Part shown: in pieces, positions 11,787-21,851 of the stretch
Layout: the number at the start of each line of letters is the position of its first letter
Position numbering within the stretch: position 1 is the first letter of the stretch
NCBI GenBank assembly: GCA_963765875.1
Contig: CAVXYK010000017.1
Location: 62,001-126,000 of the forward strand
From: JAWKOK01 sp963765875
Lineage (GTDB): Bacteria > Chloroflexota > Anaerolineae > Caldilineales > Caldilineaceae
DNA length: 64,000 nt
Direction: 5' to 3'
Program-made: the position numbers and the translations under genes
Notes under the pieces: generated by a model
What the model saw: only the letters and a program-made list of their open reading frames with translations
The model's database searches: none
Told to the model about the DNA's origin: nothing

Positions 11787-13355
11787 CTACCAGTGTTGGC
11801 CCATATACTTGTCCCACTTCACGCTGACGCTGGCCATGTTGGCTTCCTCATAGTATTCCACTGTGACTGTGTGGACACCCTTCGGCGGCCGCACGTCTGC
11901 CGTGTAGGTAGTGGCCGGCTGCTCTCGCCAGGAATCGATGATCAGCTTATCGCCGATATAGACACGTACGCCGTCATCAACCGTAGTCTCAAAGCGATAG
12001 GTGCTGCCATCGAAGTAGACATTGCGTTCCCAGCGGACGCTGAAGCGATCCTCGGGAACGCCTTCACCTGGACTGCCGCCGTACCAGTTGAAACGCACGT
12101 CGTAGTCATCGCGGACGAAAACCGGATCACCGCTGAGATACTTGGTAGCGTAGTAGGTACCGCGCCAAGTTTCCTGGGGCCGAAGCGACTTCTTCATGTG
12201 ATCATCCATGGGCATCATCGGCATCGAATCGGAATGCGATGCCTGCATGTACCCACCCTGCTCCGGCATTGGCATGGGCATTGCCATGCCGCCTTGCATC
12301 TGCTGTTGACCGCCCATCGGCATGGGATGCTGCTCGGGCATGGGCATTGCCATGCCACCTTGCATCTGCTGTTGACCACCCATCGGCATGGGATGCTGCT
12401 CGGGCATGGGCATTGCCATGCCACCTTGCATCTGTTGCTGGCCACCCATTGGCATCATCGGCTGCTGCTCGGGCATGGGCATTGCCATGCCACCCTGCAT
12501 CTGTTGCTGCCCACCCATCGGCATCGGCATTGGCATCGGCTTGGGCATGTGGCCCATCTCCCCACACCCGATCTTGAGCATTTGTCCTGCATAGATCTTG
12601 TTAGGATCCTTGATACCATTTTCCTTCATCAATGCTTGCACGGAAGTGCCGTACGCGTGGGCGATCTGGGCCAAGGTCTCACCAGCCTGTACGCGATGGT
12701 GCTGACAGCCACCATTCATGGGCGGCATGGGCATCGGTTCAGGCATAGGCATCGGCATGGGCATCGGCTTGGGCATCGGCTCAGGCTTGGGCATCGGCTT
12801 GGGCTTAGCGTACTCCTGGTCCTTGGTCGGTGCATTGACCGGCGGCGGACCGGCCGGGATGCAGAGCTTCTGACCACCCCAGACATTGTTGACATCCGGC
12901 AGATCATTGGCTTGCGCCAACGAATATGTGCTCACGCCGTACATCAGGGCGATCTCCGAGCCTGTCTCACCGTGTGCGACCGTATGATAGGTTCTGCACT
13001 GAACCTTGCCCATATCGCCGCTCATATCACCGCCCATGGAACCACCCATCGAGCCGCCGCCCATACCACCGGACCCGGCCGGGATGGTGAGTCGTTGTCC
13101 CACATAGATATGGTTCGGATCCGTAATGCCATTGGCCTGCATGATGGCATACATGGACGTGCCATACTTCATGGCGATACCAGAGAGCGTATCTCCGGCG
13201 CGGACGGTATAGCTCTGGTGGCCCTGCATGTTCATCTGGCCGACCGGCGCCGCCGAGACACCAGCCGGGATCAACACGGTGCCGATAACCATAGCGATCG
13301 CTAGAACGATCGGAGCCAGGCGGGCAATTTTCTTGAACTGACCTATCGATTTCAT
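11787..13355 (-). CDS. Secreted LysM protein with Met/Gln/Pro-rich repeats and a PA14-like C-terminal domain
   Basis: 522 residues. Signal peptide: MKSIGQFKKIARLAPIVLAIAMVIGT...VSAAP. Three LysM domains follow (YTVRAGDTLSGIAMKYGTS near 50; YHTVAHGETGSEIALMYGVS near 125; HRVQAGETLAQIAHAYGTS near 220), which bind peptidoglycan or other N-acetylglucosamine polymers. They are separated by Met/Pro-rich linkers. Residues ~270-370 are four tandem copies of a 22-23-residue unit built on GGQQQMQGGMAMPMPEQ. The last ~140 residues (WRGTYYATKYLSGDPVFVRD, DRFSVRWERNVYF, DDGVRVYIGDKLIIDSW) resemble a PA14 carbohydrate-binding domain. AAGGAG precedes the ATG. The very high Met content could suggest metal binding or an oxidant sink, which is speculation. 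Confidence 0.85.
   Translation of the reverse strand: MKSIGQFKKIARLAPIVLAIAMVIGTVLIPAGVSAAPVGQMNMQGHQSYTVRAGDTLSGIAMKYGTSMYAIMQANGITDPNHIYVGQRLTIPAGSGGMGGGSMGGSMGGDMSGDMGKVQCRTYHTVAHGETGSEIALMYGVSTYSLAQANDLPDVNNVWGGQKLCIPAGPPPVNAPTKDQEYAKPKPMPKPEPMPKPMPMPMPMPEPMPMPPMNGGCQHHRVQAGETLAQIAHAYGTSVQALMKENGIKDPNKIYAGQMLKIGCGEMGHMPKPMPMPMPMGGQQQMQGGMAMPMPEQQPMMPMGGQQQMQGGMAMPMPEQHPMPMGGQQQMQGGMAMPMPEQHPMPMGGQQQMQGGMAMPMPMPEQGGYMQASHSDSMPMMPMDDHMKKSLRPQETWRGTYYATKYLSGDPVFVRDDYDVRFNWYGGSPGEGVPEDRFSVRWERNVYFDGSTYRFETTVDDGVRVYIGDKLIIDSWREQPATTYTADVRPPKGVHTVTVEYYEEANMASVSVKWDKYMGQHW
12250..12545 (-). repeat. Four tandem ~66-bp repeats coding a Met/Gln-rich segment
   Basis: Four near-identical DNA units encode GGQQQMQGGMAMPMPEQ followed by HPMPM or similar. 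High DNA identity between copies (whole 60-base stretches recur at 12300, 12366 and 12432) points to recent expansion, so copy number probably varies between strains. Confidence 0.85.
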
Positions 13356-13444
13356 GATTCTCTCCTTTATGCTTCCAACGAAGGACGTTGGGTCATTCCT
13401 CTACAGCGGGGTCTTTCTATCGATCTCTAAAACGTCTTCAATCT

Positions 13445-14851
13445 CTAGAAGTCAAAAGACTGGTGTAATCTTGGTATTGCCAGACTGCCTGCGCCTTGCG
13501 CTTGCAGCTTACTGGCCAACGTCTCTGCAGCGTCAGGCTCTCCATGAACGAGAAACATCTGCTGCAGGCGACCGGGGCCAAAACTATCTGCCCAGGACAG
13601 CAGTTCGCTCTGATCTGCATGGGCGCTATATCCATCGATGGCGTCAACATTTGCCTTTACATCGTACTCTTCTCCAAAGATGCGCACCTGCTTGGCGCCA
13701 TCCTTTATGCGGCGCCCCAACGTATGCTGCGCCATAAAACTAACGGTCAAGATCGTATTGGATGGATCTCCAATATTGTTCTTCAAATGGTGCAAAATGC
13801 GTCCACTTTCGGCCATGCCGCTGGCGCTGATGATCACCGCCGGGGAGTAGAAGTTGTTCAGCTGTTTGCTCCGGCGCACACTGCGCACATATTCCACCTC
13901 GGCATAATCGAAGGGGCTGCGCCTCCGACCGCCGACCAGAAAATCCTGAACCTCAGCATTCCACGCCTCTGGATGCATTCGAAAAACATCGGTGGCATTA
14001 ACAGCCAACGGACTGTCAACAAAGACCGGCAGGCTCGGAATGTCGCCACTGGCATCCAACTTATTGAGTGCGTAGACAAGCTCCTGCGTTCGTCCGACCG
14101 CAAAGGATGGGATGATCACCTTGCCGCCCTGTCGCGCCGTCTCGTTGACGATCCGACGCAGCTTTTTGGATGCCTGCTCATAAGGCTCATGCAGTCGATT
14201 TCCGTATGTACTCTCCATGATGAGAATATCTGCCTCACCGAGCAGATCTGGCCGTTTGAGAATCGAAACATCCTTGCGTCCAAGATCGCCGCTGAAGACA
14301 ATTCGCCACGTGCGTCCGCTGCTCTTCTCCTCAACATCCAACTGAACAATCGCAGCGCCCAAGATGTGTCCGGCATTGTGGAATGTCAGTTTGACGCCAT
14401 CTGCAACGTTGATCGTGCGATAGAGCCCGACGCCGATAAATTGATCTAGGCTTTCCTGAGCATCTTGGCGTGTGTAGATCGGCTCGACTGGCGGTTCGCC
14501 CTTGCGTCGTTTTTTCTTGTTAAGGTAGAGCACATCCTGTTCCTGGATATGTCCACTGTCCAATAGCATATAGGTGGACAGATTGCGTGTAGCTGATGTG
14601 CACCAGACATTCCCGCTGAACCCTTGTTTGACCAAATTAGGAATATTCCCGGAATGGTCAATATGTGCGTGGCTCAAGATCAACGTGTCGATAGAGGCCG
14701 GATCAAACGGAAAGTTCAGGTTTCGTTTGTAGGTATCTGAACGGCGTCCTTGATAGAGACCGCATTCAAAGAGAATCCGTCGGCCATTGACCTCCAGGAG
14801 GTGCATTGAACCGGTGACTTCTCTGGCTGCGCCGTGAAACGTCAACTTCAT
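13445..14851 (-). CDS. Metallo-beta-lactamase/beta-CASP RNA-processing nuclease
   Basis: 468 residues. The metallo-beta-lactamase motifs are present: [11 protein letters not shown] (motif II), [13 protein letters not shown], and GDLG (motif III-IV), followed by a beta-CASP insert ([50 protein letters not shown]) and the closing [12 protein letters not shown]. This is the CPSF73-like/YSH1-type bacterial family, thought to act on RNA. AGGAG lies six bases before the ATG. The gene seems monocistronic; its 3' end points to the LysM gene promoter region. Confidence 0.9.
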   Translation of the reverse strand: MKLTFHGAAREVTGSMHLLEVNGRRILFECGLYQGRRSDTYKRNLNFPFDPASIDTLILSHAHIDHSGNIPNLVKQGFSGNVWCTSATRNLSTYMLLDSGHIQEQDVLYLNKKKRRKGEPPVEPIYTRQDAQESLDQFIGVGLYRTINVADGVKLTFHNAGHILGAAIVQLDVEEKSSGRTWRIVFSGDLGRKDVSILKRPDLLGEADILIMESTYGNRLHEPYEQASKKLRRIVNETARQGGKVIIPSFAVGRTQELVYALNKLDASGDIPSLPVFVDSPLAVNATDVFRMHPEAWNAEVQDFLVGGRRRSPFDYAEVEYVRSVRRSKQLNNFYSPAVIISASGMAESGRILHHLKNNIGDPSNTILTVSFMAQHTLGRRIKDGAKQVRIFGEEYDVKANVDAIDGYSAHADQSELLSWADSFGPGRLQQMFLVHGEPDAAETLASKLQAQGAGSLAIPRLHQSFDF

Positions 14852-15221
14852 GGGAAACTCCTAGTCGCCTAGATCGAGACATCTATATCTCTTCAGCTAG
14901 ACAGTACAGGTCTCACTCATGTAACCCGTCAGAAAACCTTGAGGCGAATCTACCAATGGTAGACCGGCCAATATCGCGAGCCCAGTTGGGTGCCGAATAA
15001 TTCTGCGGAAAATCATCTGAGACATGCAAGTGTGGTGAACAGGCAGCGTACAAGTCGTAGGTACGACAAAACGCACAGCCTGGGAGGGTGCAGGGACATT
15101 GTACGACATATTCGCAAAAACCTCAACCATCAATTTCAGGTGACAGCAAAGCCAAGATCGTGTACACTGATTTGAAGTGTCCAGCACTCCTAAACCATCG
15201 ATGACTACGCGCTGATTTCAC
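14852..15221. other. Non-coding gap
   Basis: No convincing gene, RNA or strong hairpin seen. A 96-codon minus-strand frame (14897-15187) has no recognisable motif and unlikely composition, so it was not called. The region probably holds the promoters of the two divergent genes. Confidence 0.4.
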
Positions 15222-15857
15222 ATGAAAGCTATCCAAGCTGCTCGTTTTTCCGGCCTATCATTTCTGATAGCGACTGTGTTCGCTGTCTTTGTGTCGCGCA
15301 CGGGCTACCGCATCATCGGCGTTACGCTTCCCAGACAGGTCTGGATCGCGGAAAATCCCACACTGTGGGCTGTCGGCAATTGGCTTTGGATGTTGGCGAT
15401 CTTCTCGTGGATGGTGGTCCTGGTGGCTTTGATGTGGAGCTACTCGCCTGCCCATCGCATCAGTTCAATGCTCCAATCAGGCCTGATGATCATCTCCGCA
15501 GTGCTGCTGATATCTGGCCTGGTTGTCTGGATGAGCGTCCTCCCCTATAGTGTCGACCAACCCAACGCCGTCGAGCTAATACCACTGATTGACTCTCTTG
15601 CCTTGGGCCTCCTTGGAGCCGGCCTCTTCATGGCCGGGACGGTTACGGCCTGGCTCAGCCTTGACCTCATCCGCCTAAATGCACTATCGCGAGAGTGGGC
15701 CCTGCCGGCTGTTCTCGCAGGACTCTGCCTGCTGCCAACGCCCTTTCTACTGCCCCGCTTCACCTTGATCGCCGCCGGCCTTCTACTCTGGCTTGTCTGG
15801 TGCCTGGTGCTTGGCACACGAAAGTCGCTACCGAGCGCCTACGCCGAATGGAAATGA
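15222..15857 (+). CDS. Integral membrane protein of unknown function
   Basis: 211 residues with about five to six hydrophobic segments: FSGLSFLIATVFAVFVS, WLWMLAIFSWMVVLVALMW, LMIISAVLLISGLVVWMSVL, SLALGLLGAGLFMAGTVTAWL, and two near the C terminus (ALPAVLAGLCLLP, LIAAGLLLWLVWCLVLG). I do not recognise a family. The neighbours (beta-CASP nuclease, adenine deaminase) are not obviously linked and do not suggest a role. The ATG lies shortly after a short AT-rich stretch without a clear ribosome binding site. Confidence 0.6.
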   Translation: MKAIQAARFSGLSFLIATVFAVFVSRTGYRIIGVTLPRQVWIAENPTLWAVGNWLWMLAIFSWMVVLVALMWSYSPAHRISSMLQSGLMIISAVLLISGLVVWMSVLPYSVDQPNAVELIPLIDSLALGLLGAGLFMAGTVTAWLSLDLIRLNALSREWALPAVLAGLCLLPTPFLLPRFTLIAAGLLLWLVWCLVLGTRKSLPSAYAEWK

Positions 15858-15894
15858 CACTTTGTCAGTATCTGTGTCCCACCTTTGTTACACG

Positions 15895-16035
15895 CATGTG
15901 AATCTGTGAGACTGCTACCAAGACAAAAACTAGCCACAGATAGGGACCTGATTTCCACAAATGTTCTACAGATGTGCAGATTAACCCCAGTCCTATCTGT
16001 GTCTCATCCTTTTTCCATCTGTGGAAATCTGTGGC
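15895..16035. repeat. Dispersed 'CACAGAT' repeat cluster, copy 1
   Basis: Intergenic tract built from CCACAGAT, ACAGATG and their complement ATCTGTGG in both orientations, able to fold into hairpins. The same words recur at 17870-18158 and 47045-47180. Confidence 0.7.
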
Positions 16036-16142
16036 AGAAAATCTGCTTCAGCAGCGTCGCTGAGTTTCCGAATGGACCGGCCTGGATTGCAGGGAAGTTT
16101 GTGCTATAATTTCCCAAAGCTTTCAGCCAGGAGGAACATAGA

Positions 16143-17858
16143 TTGAACATCTCTCGATTGTTGTCGGTGGCACGAGGTGATAGGCCGGCCGACCTTCTAT
16201 TGCATCAAGCACGCATTGTCAACGTCTTCTCAGGCATGATCGAAGAGGCCGATATCGCCATTGCCGATGGTCTGATTGCCGGCATCGGCAATGGCTACAG
16301 TGCATCAGAATCCGTCGATCTTCGTGGGGCCTTCGTAGCGCCCGGCCTGATCGATGCTCATGTTCACATTGAAAGCAGCCTCTGCACACCACCCCAGTTC
16401 GCGTCGGCCGTGGCTCCCCGCGGCATCACCACGGTTGTGACCGATCCACACGAAATTGCCAATGTGGCGGGCATTCATGGCATCCGCTATATGGCCGAGA
16501 TGAGCCGGGACCTGCCGCTGCACGTGAAGATGATGGCCCCGTCCTGTGTGCCTGCCAGCCACATGGAGACCAATGGAGGCTTGCTCAATGCCAACGACTT
16601 GGCCCCACTTCTGGCAGATAACGCGGTCATCGGTCTAGCCGAGGTCATGAATTTTCCCGGCGTGATTTCGGGCGCGGAAGATGTTCTAGACAAGATTGAT
16701 GCATTTCGGGGACACCCCATCGATGGCCACGCTCCAGCCATTCGCGGCCGGGCGCTAAATGCCTATGTGGTGGCCGGAATCGGCAGTGAACATGAATGCA
16801 CCACCGTTGAGGAAGCAGAAGAGAAGCTTGCCCGCGGACTCTACGTCTTCATTCGAGAGGCAACCAACGCACGCAACCTGCATACGCTGCTCCCGCTCAT
16901 CACACCCGAAAACAGCCGGCGTATCTGCTTCTGCACCGACGATCGCATCGCCGGCGACCTGTTGGCCCAGGGCAGCATCGATTATATGGTACGCGAGGCC
17001 ATTGCCTACGGGATCGACCCCATTACGGCTTTCCGCCTGGGCACGCTCAACACCGCCGAATGGTTCGGCCTGTACGACCGAGGGGCTGTGGCGCCGGGAC
17101 GTATCGCCGACCTGATCATCTTTGATGACCTGAATGCGCCGCAAGCACGCCAGGTCTATGTCAGCGGAAAACTGGTCGCCGAATCGGGCCGCATGACAAG
17201 CGCCCCCCCAGTTCGATCCGAACCCATCCCACTGTCTGTCGCCAGCAGCGTCAACATCGACTGGGATGCCGTTGACCTGACTATACCTGCGACAGGCAAC
17301 ATTGTGCGTGTCATAGGCACGCTGCCGGACCAGCTTGTTACTGAGGAACGTCTCGTTCCGATTGCAGAAGCAGACGGGCTGGCCATAGCCGATCCAGAAC
17401 GGGATCTGCTCAAAATGGCCGTGATCGATCGACATAGCGGCGACAATGGTATCGGGCTAGGCTTCATCCAGGGTATCGGACTGCGGTCAGGAGCCATTGC
17501 CGGCACTGCCGCTCACGACCATCACAATCTGGTCATCATCGGCGCGGATGACAATGACATGAAGGTAGCGGGTCAAGCCGTCACCGATATGGGCGGTGGG
17601 CTGATTGTCGTCGACAACGGCACGGTTGTGGCCTCACTGCCGTTGCCAATCGGTGGGCTAATGAGCGAACGCCCAGCAGTCGAGGTAAGTGAATCCTATC
17701 AGCGTCTGCTGGATGCGGCTGCCGACCAGGGATCCCCGCTCCACGATCCATTCATGGCCATGAGTTTCATGGCGCTGGAGGTAATTCCCAAGCTCAAATT
17801 AACAGACAAAGGGCTTGTGGATGTCGAACAGTTCAAAATTGTGGAGTTGTTTGTGTAG
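16143..17858 (+). CDS. ade: Adenine deaminase
   Basis: 571 residues, normal for the family. Converts adenine to hypoxanthine and ammonia for purine salvage; a metal-dependent amidohydrolase. Seen: APGLIDAHVHIESSLCTP (metal-binding HxH), TDPHEIANVAG, SCVPAS, GLAEVMNFPGV, IDGHAPAIRGRALNAYVVAGI, FCTDDR, LNTAEWFGL, and the C-terminal HDHHNLVIIGADDNDM segment typical of bacterial Ade. The start is a TTG at 16143, supported by AGGAGG eight bases upstream; there is no in-frame ATG nearby. The gene is flanked on both sides by CACAGAT repeat clusters and appears monocistronic. Confidence 0.95.
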   Translation: MNISRLLSVARGDRPADLLLHQARIVNVFSGMIEEADIAIADGLIAGIGNGYSASESVDLRGAFVAPGLIDAHVHIESSLCTPPQFASAVAPRGITTVVTDPHEIANVAGIHGIRYMAEMSRDLPLHVKMMAPSCVPASHMETNGGLLNANDLAPLLADNAVIGLAEVMNFPGVISGAEDVLDKIDAFRGHPIDGHAPAIRGRALNAYVVAGIGSEHECTTVEEAEEKLARGLYVFIREATNARNLHTLLPLITPENSRRICFCTDDRIAGDLLAQGSIDYMVREAIAYGIDPITAFRLGTLNTAEWFGLYDRGAVAPGRIADLIIFDDLNAPQARQVYVSGKLVAESGRMTSAPPVRSEPIPLSVASSVNIDWDAVDLTIPATGNIVRVIGTLPDQLVTEERLVPIAEADGLAIADPERDLLKMAVIDRHSGDNGIGLGFIQGIGLRSGAIAGTAAHDHHNLVIIGADDNDMKVAGQAVTDMGGGLIVVDNGTVVASLPLPIGGLMSERPAVEVSESYQRLLDAAADQGSPLHDPFMAMSFMALEVIPKLKLTDKGLVDVEQFKIVELFV

Positions 17859-17869
17859 TGATCGAGTAG

Positions 17870-18158
17870 ATTCGCCACAGATTCACACAGATGAAGAACT
17901 GATGACTCTGCTGCAAAAACAATAGATCAGTCACAGATAGACACAGATATGGTTGGATAACCACAGATTAACCCTTACAGCACAGGAGTGGCTCATCGTT
18001 CATCTGTGAATATCAATTATTTATCTGTGGCCATCTGTGGCAAATTCGCCTTTTTGCAGTAGAGTCACAGATGTTCACAGATATTTTGTAGGGCGTTCAC
18101 CGTTTTCTCAGTACTATCCGTGGCCCATCTCTTCGACATCTGTGAATATCTGTGGCAA
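17870..18158. repeat. Dispersed 'CACAGAT' repeat cluster, copy 2
   Basis: Fills most of the 360-base gap after ade. It contains CCACAGATTCACACAGATG, CCACAGATTAACCC, and inverted versions such as ATCTGTGAATATC and TCTGTGGCCATCTGTGGCAA. No coding potential was seen here. Confidence 0.75.
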
Positions 18159-18218
18159 AAATGGCTCTGCATTTTGATTCAAATCGCAAAACAAGAACGA
18201 TAACAAAGGAACCCACCA

Positions 18219-19415
18219 ATGTTTGAGAAGATCACCGCAGCACCGCCAGACGCGATTCTCGGCCTGTCCGAGGCGTTCAAGAAGGATGCGAATCCCAACA
18301 AGATCAATCTCGGTGTCGGCGTCTACAAGGATGCATATGGCAACACGCCGATTCTGGCAACGGCCAAGAAGGCGGAGCAGATGTTGCTCTCTTCTGAGTC
18401 GAGCAAGAGCTATCTGCCCATTGACGGCAACGCCAGCTACGATGCCGCGGCCCAAGCATTGATTCTCGGCCCGGATCATGAGATCGTCGCCAGTGGACGC
18501 GCAGTCACCGTGCAGACGCCGGGCGGAACCGGCGCGCTGCGCGTGGCCGGCGATTTCATCGCCAAGAACCTGCCGGGCGCTTGCATATGGCTCAGCGCTC
18601 CGACCTGGCCCAACCACCCAGCCGTCTTCACTGCCGCCGGCGTAGAGCAAAGGAGCTATCCATATTTCAACAAAGCCACCAATGACGTCGATTTTGAAGC
18701 GATGTTGAATACGATCAAGCAGATTCCGGCCGGCGATATTCTGCTGTTACATGGCTGCTGCCACAATCCAACCGGCGTGGATCTTTCTTTGGCACAGTGG
18801 AAGCAAGTCGGCGATGTGATCGCAGAGAACGGCGTGATCCCGCTGGTCGATTTTGCCTACCAAGGCTTTGCCAATGGCATTGACGAAGATGCCTCAGGGT
18901 TACGTGAACTCTGTCGGCCTGGCGCTGAGCTGCTGATCGCCAGTTCCTTCTCCAAGAACTTCGGTCTCTACAATGAACGTGTCGGCGCGCTGACGGTTGT
19001 GGCCGGAAACGCAGAGTCCGCCCAGACAGCGCTGAGCCAGGTCAAGATTGCCGTACGTCGCAACTACAGCAATCCGCCCGCCCATGGCGGCGCTATCGTG
19101 GCCACAGTGCTCACCGATCCCGAACTGCGCGCCGCGTGGGAGCAGGAGTTGGCTGACATGCGCGATCGGGTCAACACCATGCGCGGCCTCTTCGTCGAAA
19201 CGCTCAACGAAAAAGGCGTGACGCAGGACTTCAGCTTCATCGCGGGGCAACGCGGCATGTTCTCCTTCTCGGGTCTCAATCCCGAACAAGTACAGGCCCT
19301 GCGCGACAAATATGCCATCTACATCGTCGGCTCCGGCCGTATCAACGTGGCCGGTATGACGGAAGCGAATATGGACTACCTTTGCACCGCGATTGCGGAT
19401 GTGTTGGAAGGATAG
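18219..19415 (+). CDS. Aspartate/aromatic amino acid aminotransferase (class I-alpha)
   Basis: 398 residues. PLP enzyme moving amino groups between aspartate or aromatic amino acids and 2-oxoglutarate. The TyrB/AspC-like features are visible: NKINLGVGVYKDAYGNTPIL, SYLPIDGNASY, TVQTPGGTGALRVAGDF, HGCCHNPTGVDLS, PLVDFAYQGFANG, and the PLP lysine in SSFSKNFGLYNERVGAL. AAGGAACCCACCA before the ATG is nearly the same leader as that of the next aminotransferase gene. Both lie in the same direction with a 118-base gap, so they may be co-expressed. Confidence 0.93.
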   Translation: MFEKITAAPPDAILGLSEAFKKDANPNKINLGVGVYKDAYGNTPILATAKKAEQMLLSSESSKSYLPIDGNASYDAAAQALILGPDHEIVASGRAVTVQTPGGTGALRVAGDFIAKNLPGACIWLSAPTWPNHPAVFTAAGVEQRSYPYFNKATNDVDFEAMLNTIKQIPAGDILLLHGCCHNPTGVDLSLAQWKQVGDVIAENGVIPLVDFAYQGFANGIDEDASGLRELCRPGAELLIASSFSKNFGLYNERVGALTVVAGNAESAQTALSQVKIAVRRNYSNPPAHGGAIVATVLTDPELRAAWEQELADMRDRVNTMRGLFVETLNEKGVTQDFSFIAGQRGMFSFSGLNPEQVQALRDKYAIYIVGSGRINVAGMTEANMDYLCTAIADVLEG

Positions 19416-19533
19416 GGAGGGATAGGGAATAGGGACTGAGTCGTTTGTAGATATAACAGCCCACTCATCCACTCACCTAATCCCCAATCCATATTTCCCA
19501 ATCCCCAATCATCATTCACCAAGGAACCCACCC

Positions 19534-20703
19534 ATGAAGAATCTTTCCTCCCTGGTCGAATCGGTCCCCGCGTCTGTCACCGCCATGATGATGCAGAAGG
19601 GGCGCGAGCTTAAGGCGTCCGGCTTGGACGTGGTCAACCTGGCAGGCGGCGAGCCCGATTTCGACACGCCGCGCCACATCATTGACGCGGCACATGCGGC
19701 CATGTTGGCGGGCGACACGCACTATCCGCCCTCGTTCGGCACGCCGGATCTGCTCAATGCCATCGTGAGCAAGCTAGATCGAGAGAACAATGTGCAGGTT
19801 ACGCCTGAGCAGATTCTGGTTACACCCGGCGGGAAGTGGGCGCTCTACACCACACTGGCTGCAACCACCAACCCCGGCGATGAGGTGTTGATCCTCGACC
19901 CAGCCTGGGTCAGCTACGGCCCAATGGTGCAGTTGCAGCGCGCCGTGCCTGTTCACGTGCCGCTGCCGTCAGAGGATGATTTTCGTATCACCGCCAAACA
20001 GCTCGAAGCCCATGTGACCGAACGCAGCAAAGTGCTGATGGTCACTAGCCCCAACAACCCGACCGGGCGCGTGCTCACACGGGATGAAGTCGCCGCCATC
20101 GTCAAGATCGCCACCAAATATGATCTCTACGTCATCAGCGACGAGATCTACGAACACATTCTCTTTGATGACGCCGTGCACTACAGCCTGGCGGCAGAGC
20201 CGGGCATGGCAGAACGCACTATCACCGTCAACGGCTTCAGCAAGGGGTACGCGATGACCGGCTGGCGACTGGGCTGGATGGCTGGTCCGCAAGGGGTCAC
20301 CAAGCTGGCACGCACGTTGCAGACTCAAAGCATCACCTCAGCCAACAGCTTTACCATGGCCGCGGGCGTGGCTGCACTCAACGGACCGCAGGAGTGTGTC
20401 CACGAGATGACCGCCTCCTACGCGGCCCGACGACGTTTCATGCTCGGCGCGCTCGAAGAGATCCCCGGCATTGAGTGCCCGCCTGTTGAAGGCGCGTTCT
20501 ATGTCTTCCCCAAATTTGCGCACACGAACAAGAACAGCCTACAGATCGGCCAGATTTTGCTGGAGGAAGCGCTACTGGCGACCACGCCGGGCAGTGCCTT
20601 CGGTACAGCCGGCGAAGGCCACATCCGCTTCAGCATCGCCAGTTCCATGGACGATCTGGAAAAGACGGTGGAGAGGCTGGCCCAGATCACGCCAAATTTG
20701 TAG
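19534..20703 (+). CDS. PLP-dependent aminotransferase, class I-gamma (aspartate aminotransferase type)
   Basis: 389 residues. Seen: VVNLAGGEPDFDTPRHI, GKWALYTTLAATTNPGDEVLI, TSPNNPTGRVLTRDEV, ISDEIYEHILFD, the PLP lysine in VNGFSKGYAMTGWRLGW, and FSIASSMDDLEKTVERL. This is the group of thermophilic/Gram-positive-type aspartate aminotransferases; exact substrate cannot be fixed. It is unrelated in detail to the class I-alpha enzyme just upstream, so the pair are not a recent duplication. The gap between them contains the words CCCCAATCCCCAATC, which also occur in the glyQS linker. Confidence 0.92.
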   Translation: MKNLSSLVESVPASVTAMMMQKGRELKASGLDVVNLAGGEPDFDTPRHIIDAAHAAMLAGDTHYPPSFGTPDLLNAIVSKLDRENNVQVTPEQILVTPGGKWALYTTLAATTNPGDEVLILDPAWVSYGPMVQLQRAVPVHVPLPSEDDFRITAKQLEAHVTERSKVLMVTSPNNPTGRVLTRDEVAAIVKIATKYDLYVISDEIYEHILFDDAVHYSLAAEPGMAERTITVNGFSKGYAMTGWRLGWMAGPQGVTKLARTLQTQSITSANSFTMAAGVAALNGPQECVHEMTASYAARRRFMLGALEEIPGIECPPVEGAFYVFPKFAHTNKNSLQIGQILLEEALLATTPGSAFGTAGEGHIRFSIASSMDDLEKTVERLAQITPNL

Positions 20704-20780
20704 AACTGAGAGGCGGGTGGCGAGAGGCGCTAATATCCACCACCCGTCTCACTAGGTAGAAGTCTGCAGGTCGTTACAGA

Positions 20781-20860
20781 AAGTGCCGGGGACTTCCCGA
20801 TGCTGAAACCTCAAAATCAGGGTCAACTCACTCGCTTTGTTGCCCAAGTCCCCGGCACTT
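20781..20860. repeat. REP-like hairpin (AAGTCCCCGGCAC family), copy 1
   Basis: Outer 15-base arms AAGTGCCGGGGACTT (20781-20795) and AAGTCCCCGGCACTT (20846-20860) flank an unrelated centre. Other copies at 24508, 36133 and 50058. Confidence 0.85.
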
Positions 20861-20992
20861 TTTCGCACAGCCGACAGATGCTTACTTAGCCATTCAGAAT
20901 TATCAATTCACCATTCATTATTCGTTCCGCCAACCATCGGCAATTGATCGTCAAAACTTGCCAATTGACAATTCTTCCGGAGCCATCATCTC

Positions 20993-21778
20993 ATGTTCGA
21001 ATGGTATGTCTATCTTCTCGCCATCGCCGCAGGCATTCTGGCAGGCATCATCAACACGTTGGCGGGCAGCGGTTCGCTCGTCACCTTGCCCATGCTCATC
21101 TTCCTGGGACTGCCGCCCAGCGTAGCCAACGGCACCAACCGGGTCGGCGTCATCGTTCAGAACATCGTCGGCATCGGCACCTTCCGACGCAAGGGAGCGT
21201 TGGACACGACCGGCAGCATCTGGTACACGATCCCGGCTATGCTCGGGGCCATCGTCGGCGCCATGATCGCGGTCGATCTCAACGAAGAGATGATGAACAG
21301 GGCCATCGGCATCGTCATGATCATCATGCTGGTGGTGATTCTCGTCGATCCCAAGCGCTGGCTACGCGAGAAGTCAGATGTCAGCCCGGGCCGCCCGAGC
21401 ATTTTGATGTTGGGACTCTTTTTTGTCATCGGCATCTACGGCGGTTTCATCCAGGCCGGCGTGGGCATCTTCCTGCTGGCGGGGCTGGTGATGGGCGTGG
21501 GCTACAATCTGACCCAGGCCAATGCAGTCAAGCTGGTCATCGTCCTGGCCTTGAGTGTCGCCGCCATTGCCGTCTTCATCTACAACGACCAGGTCAACTG
21601 GTGGCTGGGCGCGTTGATGGCCGTGGGCCAGAGCATCGGCGCCTGGCTTGCAGCACGCTTCGCCGTCGGCAACCCGAATGCCAACATCTGGGTGCGCCGA
21701 CTGTTGATTACCGTGATTGTGCTGTCGATTTTGAAATTGTTTGGTGTGTTTGACCTGGCTTCGGCGATGATGGGGTAG
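20993..21778 (+). CDS. TSUP/TauE-SafE family membrane transporter
   Basis: 261 residues, about eight hydrophobic segments. Seen: family N terminus FEWYVYLLAIAAGILAGIINTLAGSGS and the second-half repeat GGFIQAGVGIFLLAGLV. TSUP proteins export sulfite, sulfoacetate or similar anions, or act as permeases of unknown substrate; the substrate cannot be assigned. A GGAG lies ten bases before the ATG. Another TSUP gene of different sequence is at 57976. Confidence 0.88.
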   Translation: MFEWYVYLLAIAAGILAGIINTLAGSGSLVTLPMLIFLGLPPSVANGTNRVGVIVQNIVGIGTFRRKGALDTTGSIWYTIPAMLGAIVGAMIAVDLNEEMMNRAIGIVMIIMLVVILVDPKRWLREKSDVSPGRPSILMLGLFFVIGIYGGFIQAGVGIFLLAGLVMGVGYNLTQANAVKLVIVLALSVAAIAVFIYNDQVNWWLGALMAVGQSIGAWLAARFAVGNPNANIWVRRLLITVIVLSILKLFGVFDLASAMMG

Positions 21779-21851
21779 CGTGCGGCTTGCTGCGTACTGC
21801 TTGAGGTTGGTTGGAGTAGTGGTCGTCATGTTTGGGCGTTGGTTTGAAGGC

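Noticed and set aside
12239..12594. Plus-strand repeat that looks array-like (66-bp units)
   Set aside because: The units are contiguous coding repeats without spacers, so this is not a CRISPR array.
11793..13304. 503-codon His-rich open frame opposite the LysM gene
   Set aside because: It is the complement of Met/Pro-rich repeats (CAT codons opposite ATG) and not a His-rich protein.
14897..15187. 96-codon minus-strand frame in the gap before the membrane protein gene
   Set aside because: No motif, odd Cys-rich composition and no ribosome binding site.
16755..17435. 226-codon minus-strand frame inside ade
   Set aside because: It overlaps a well-identified gene and shows no family motif.
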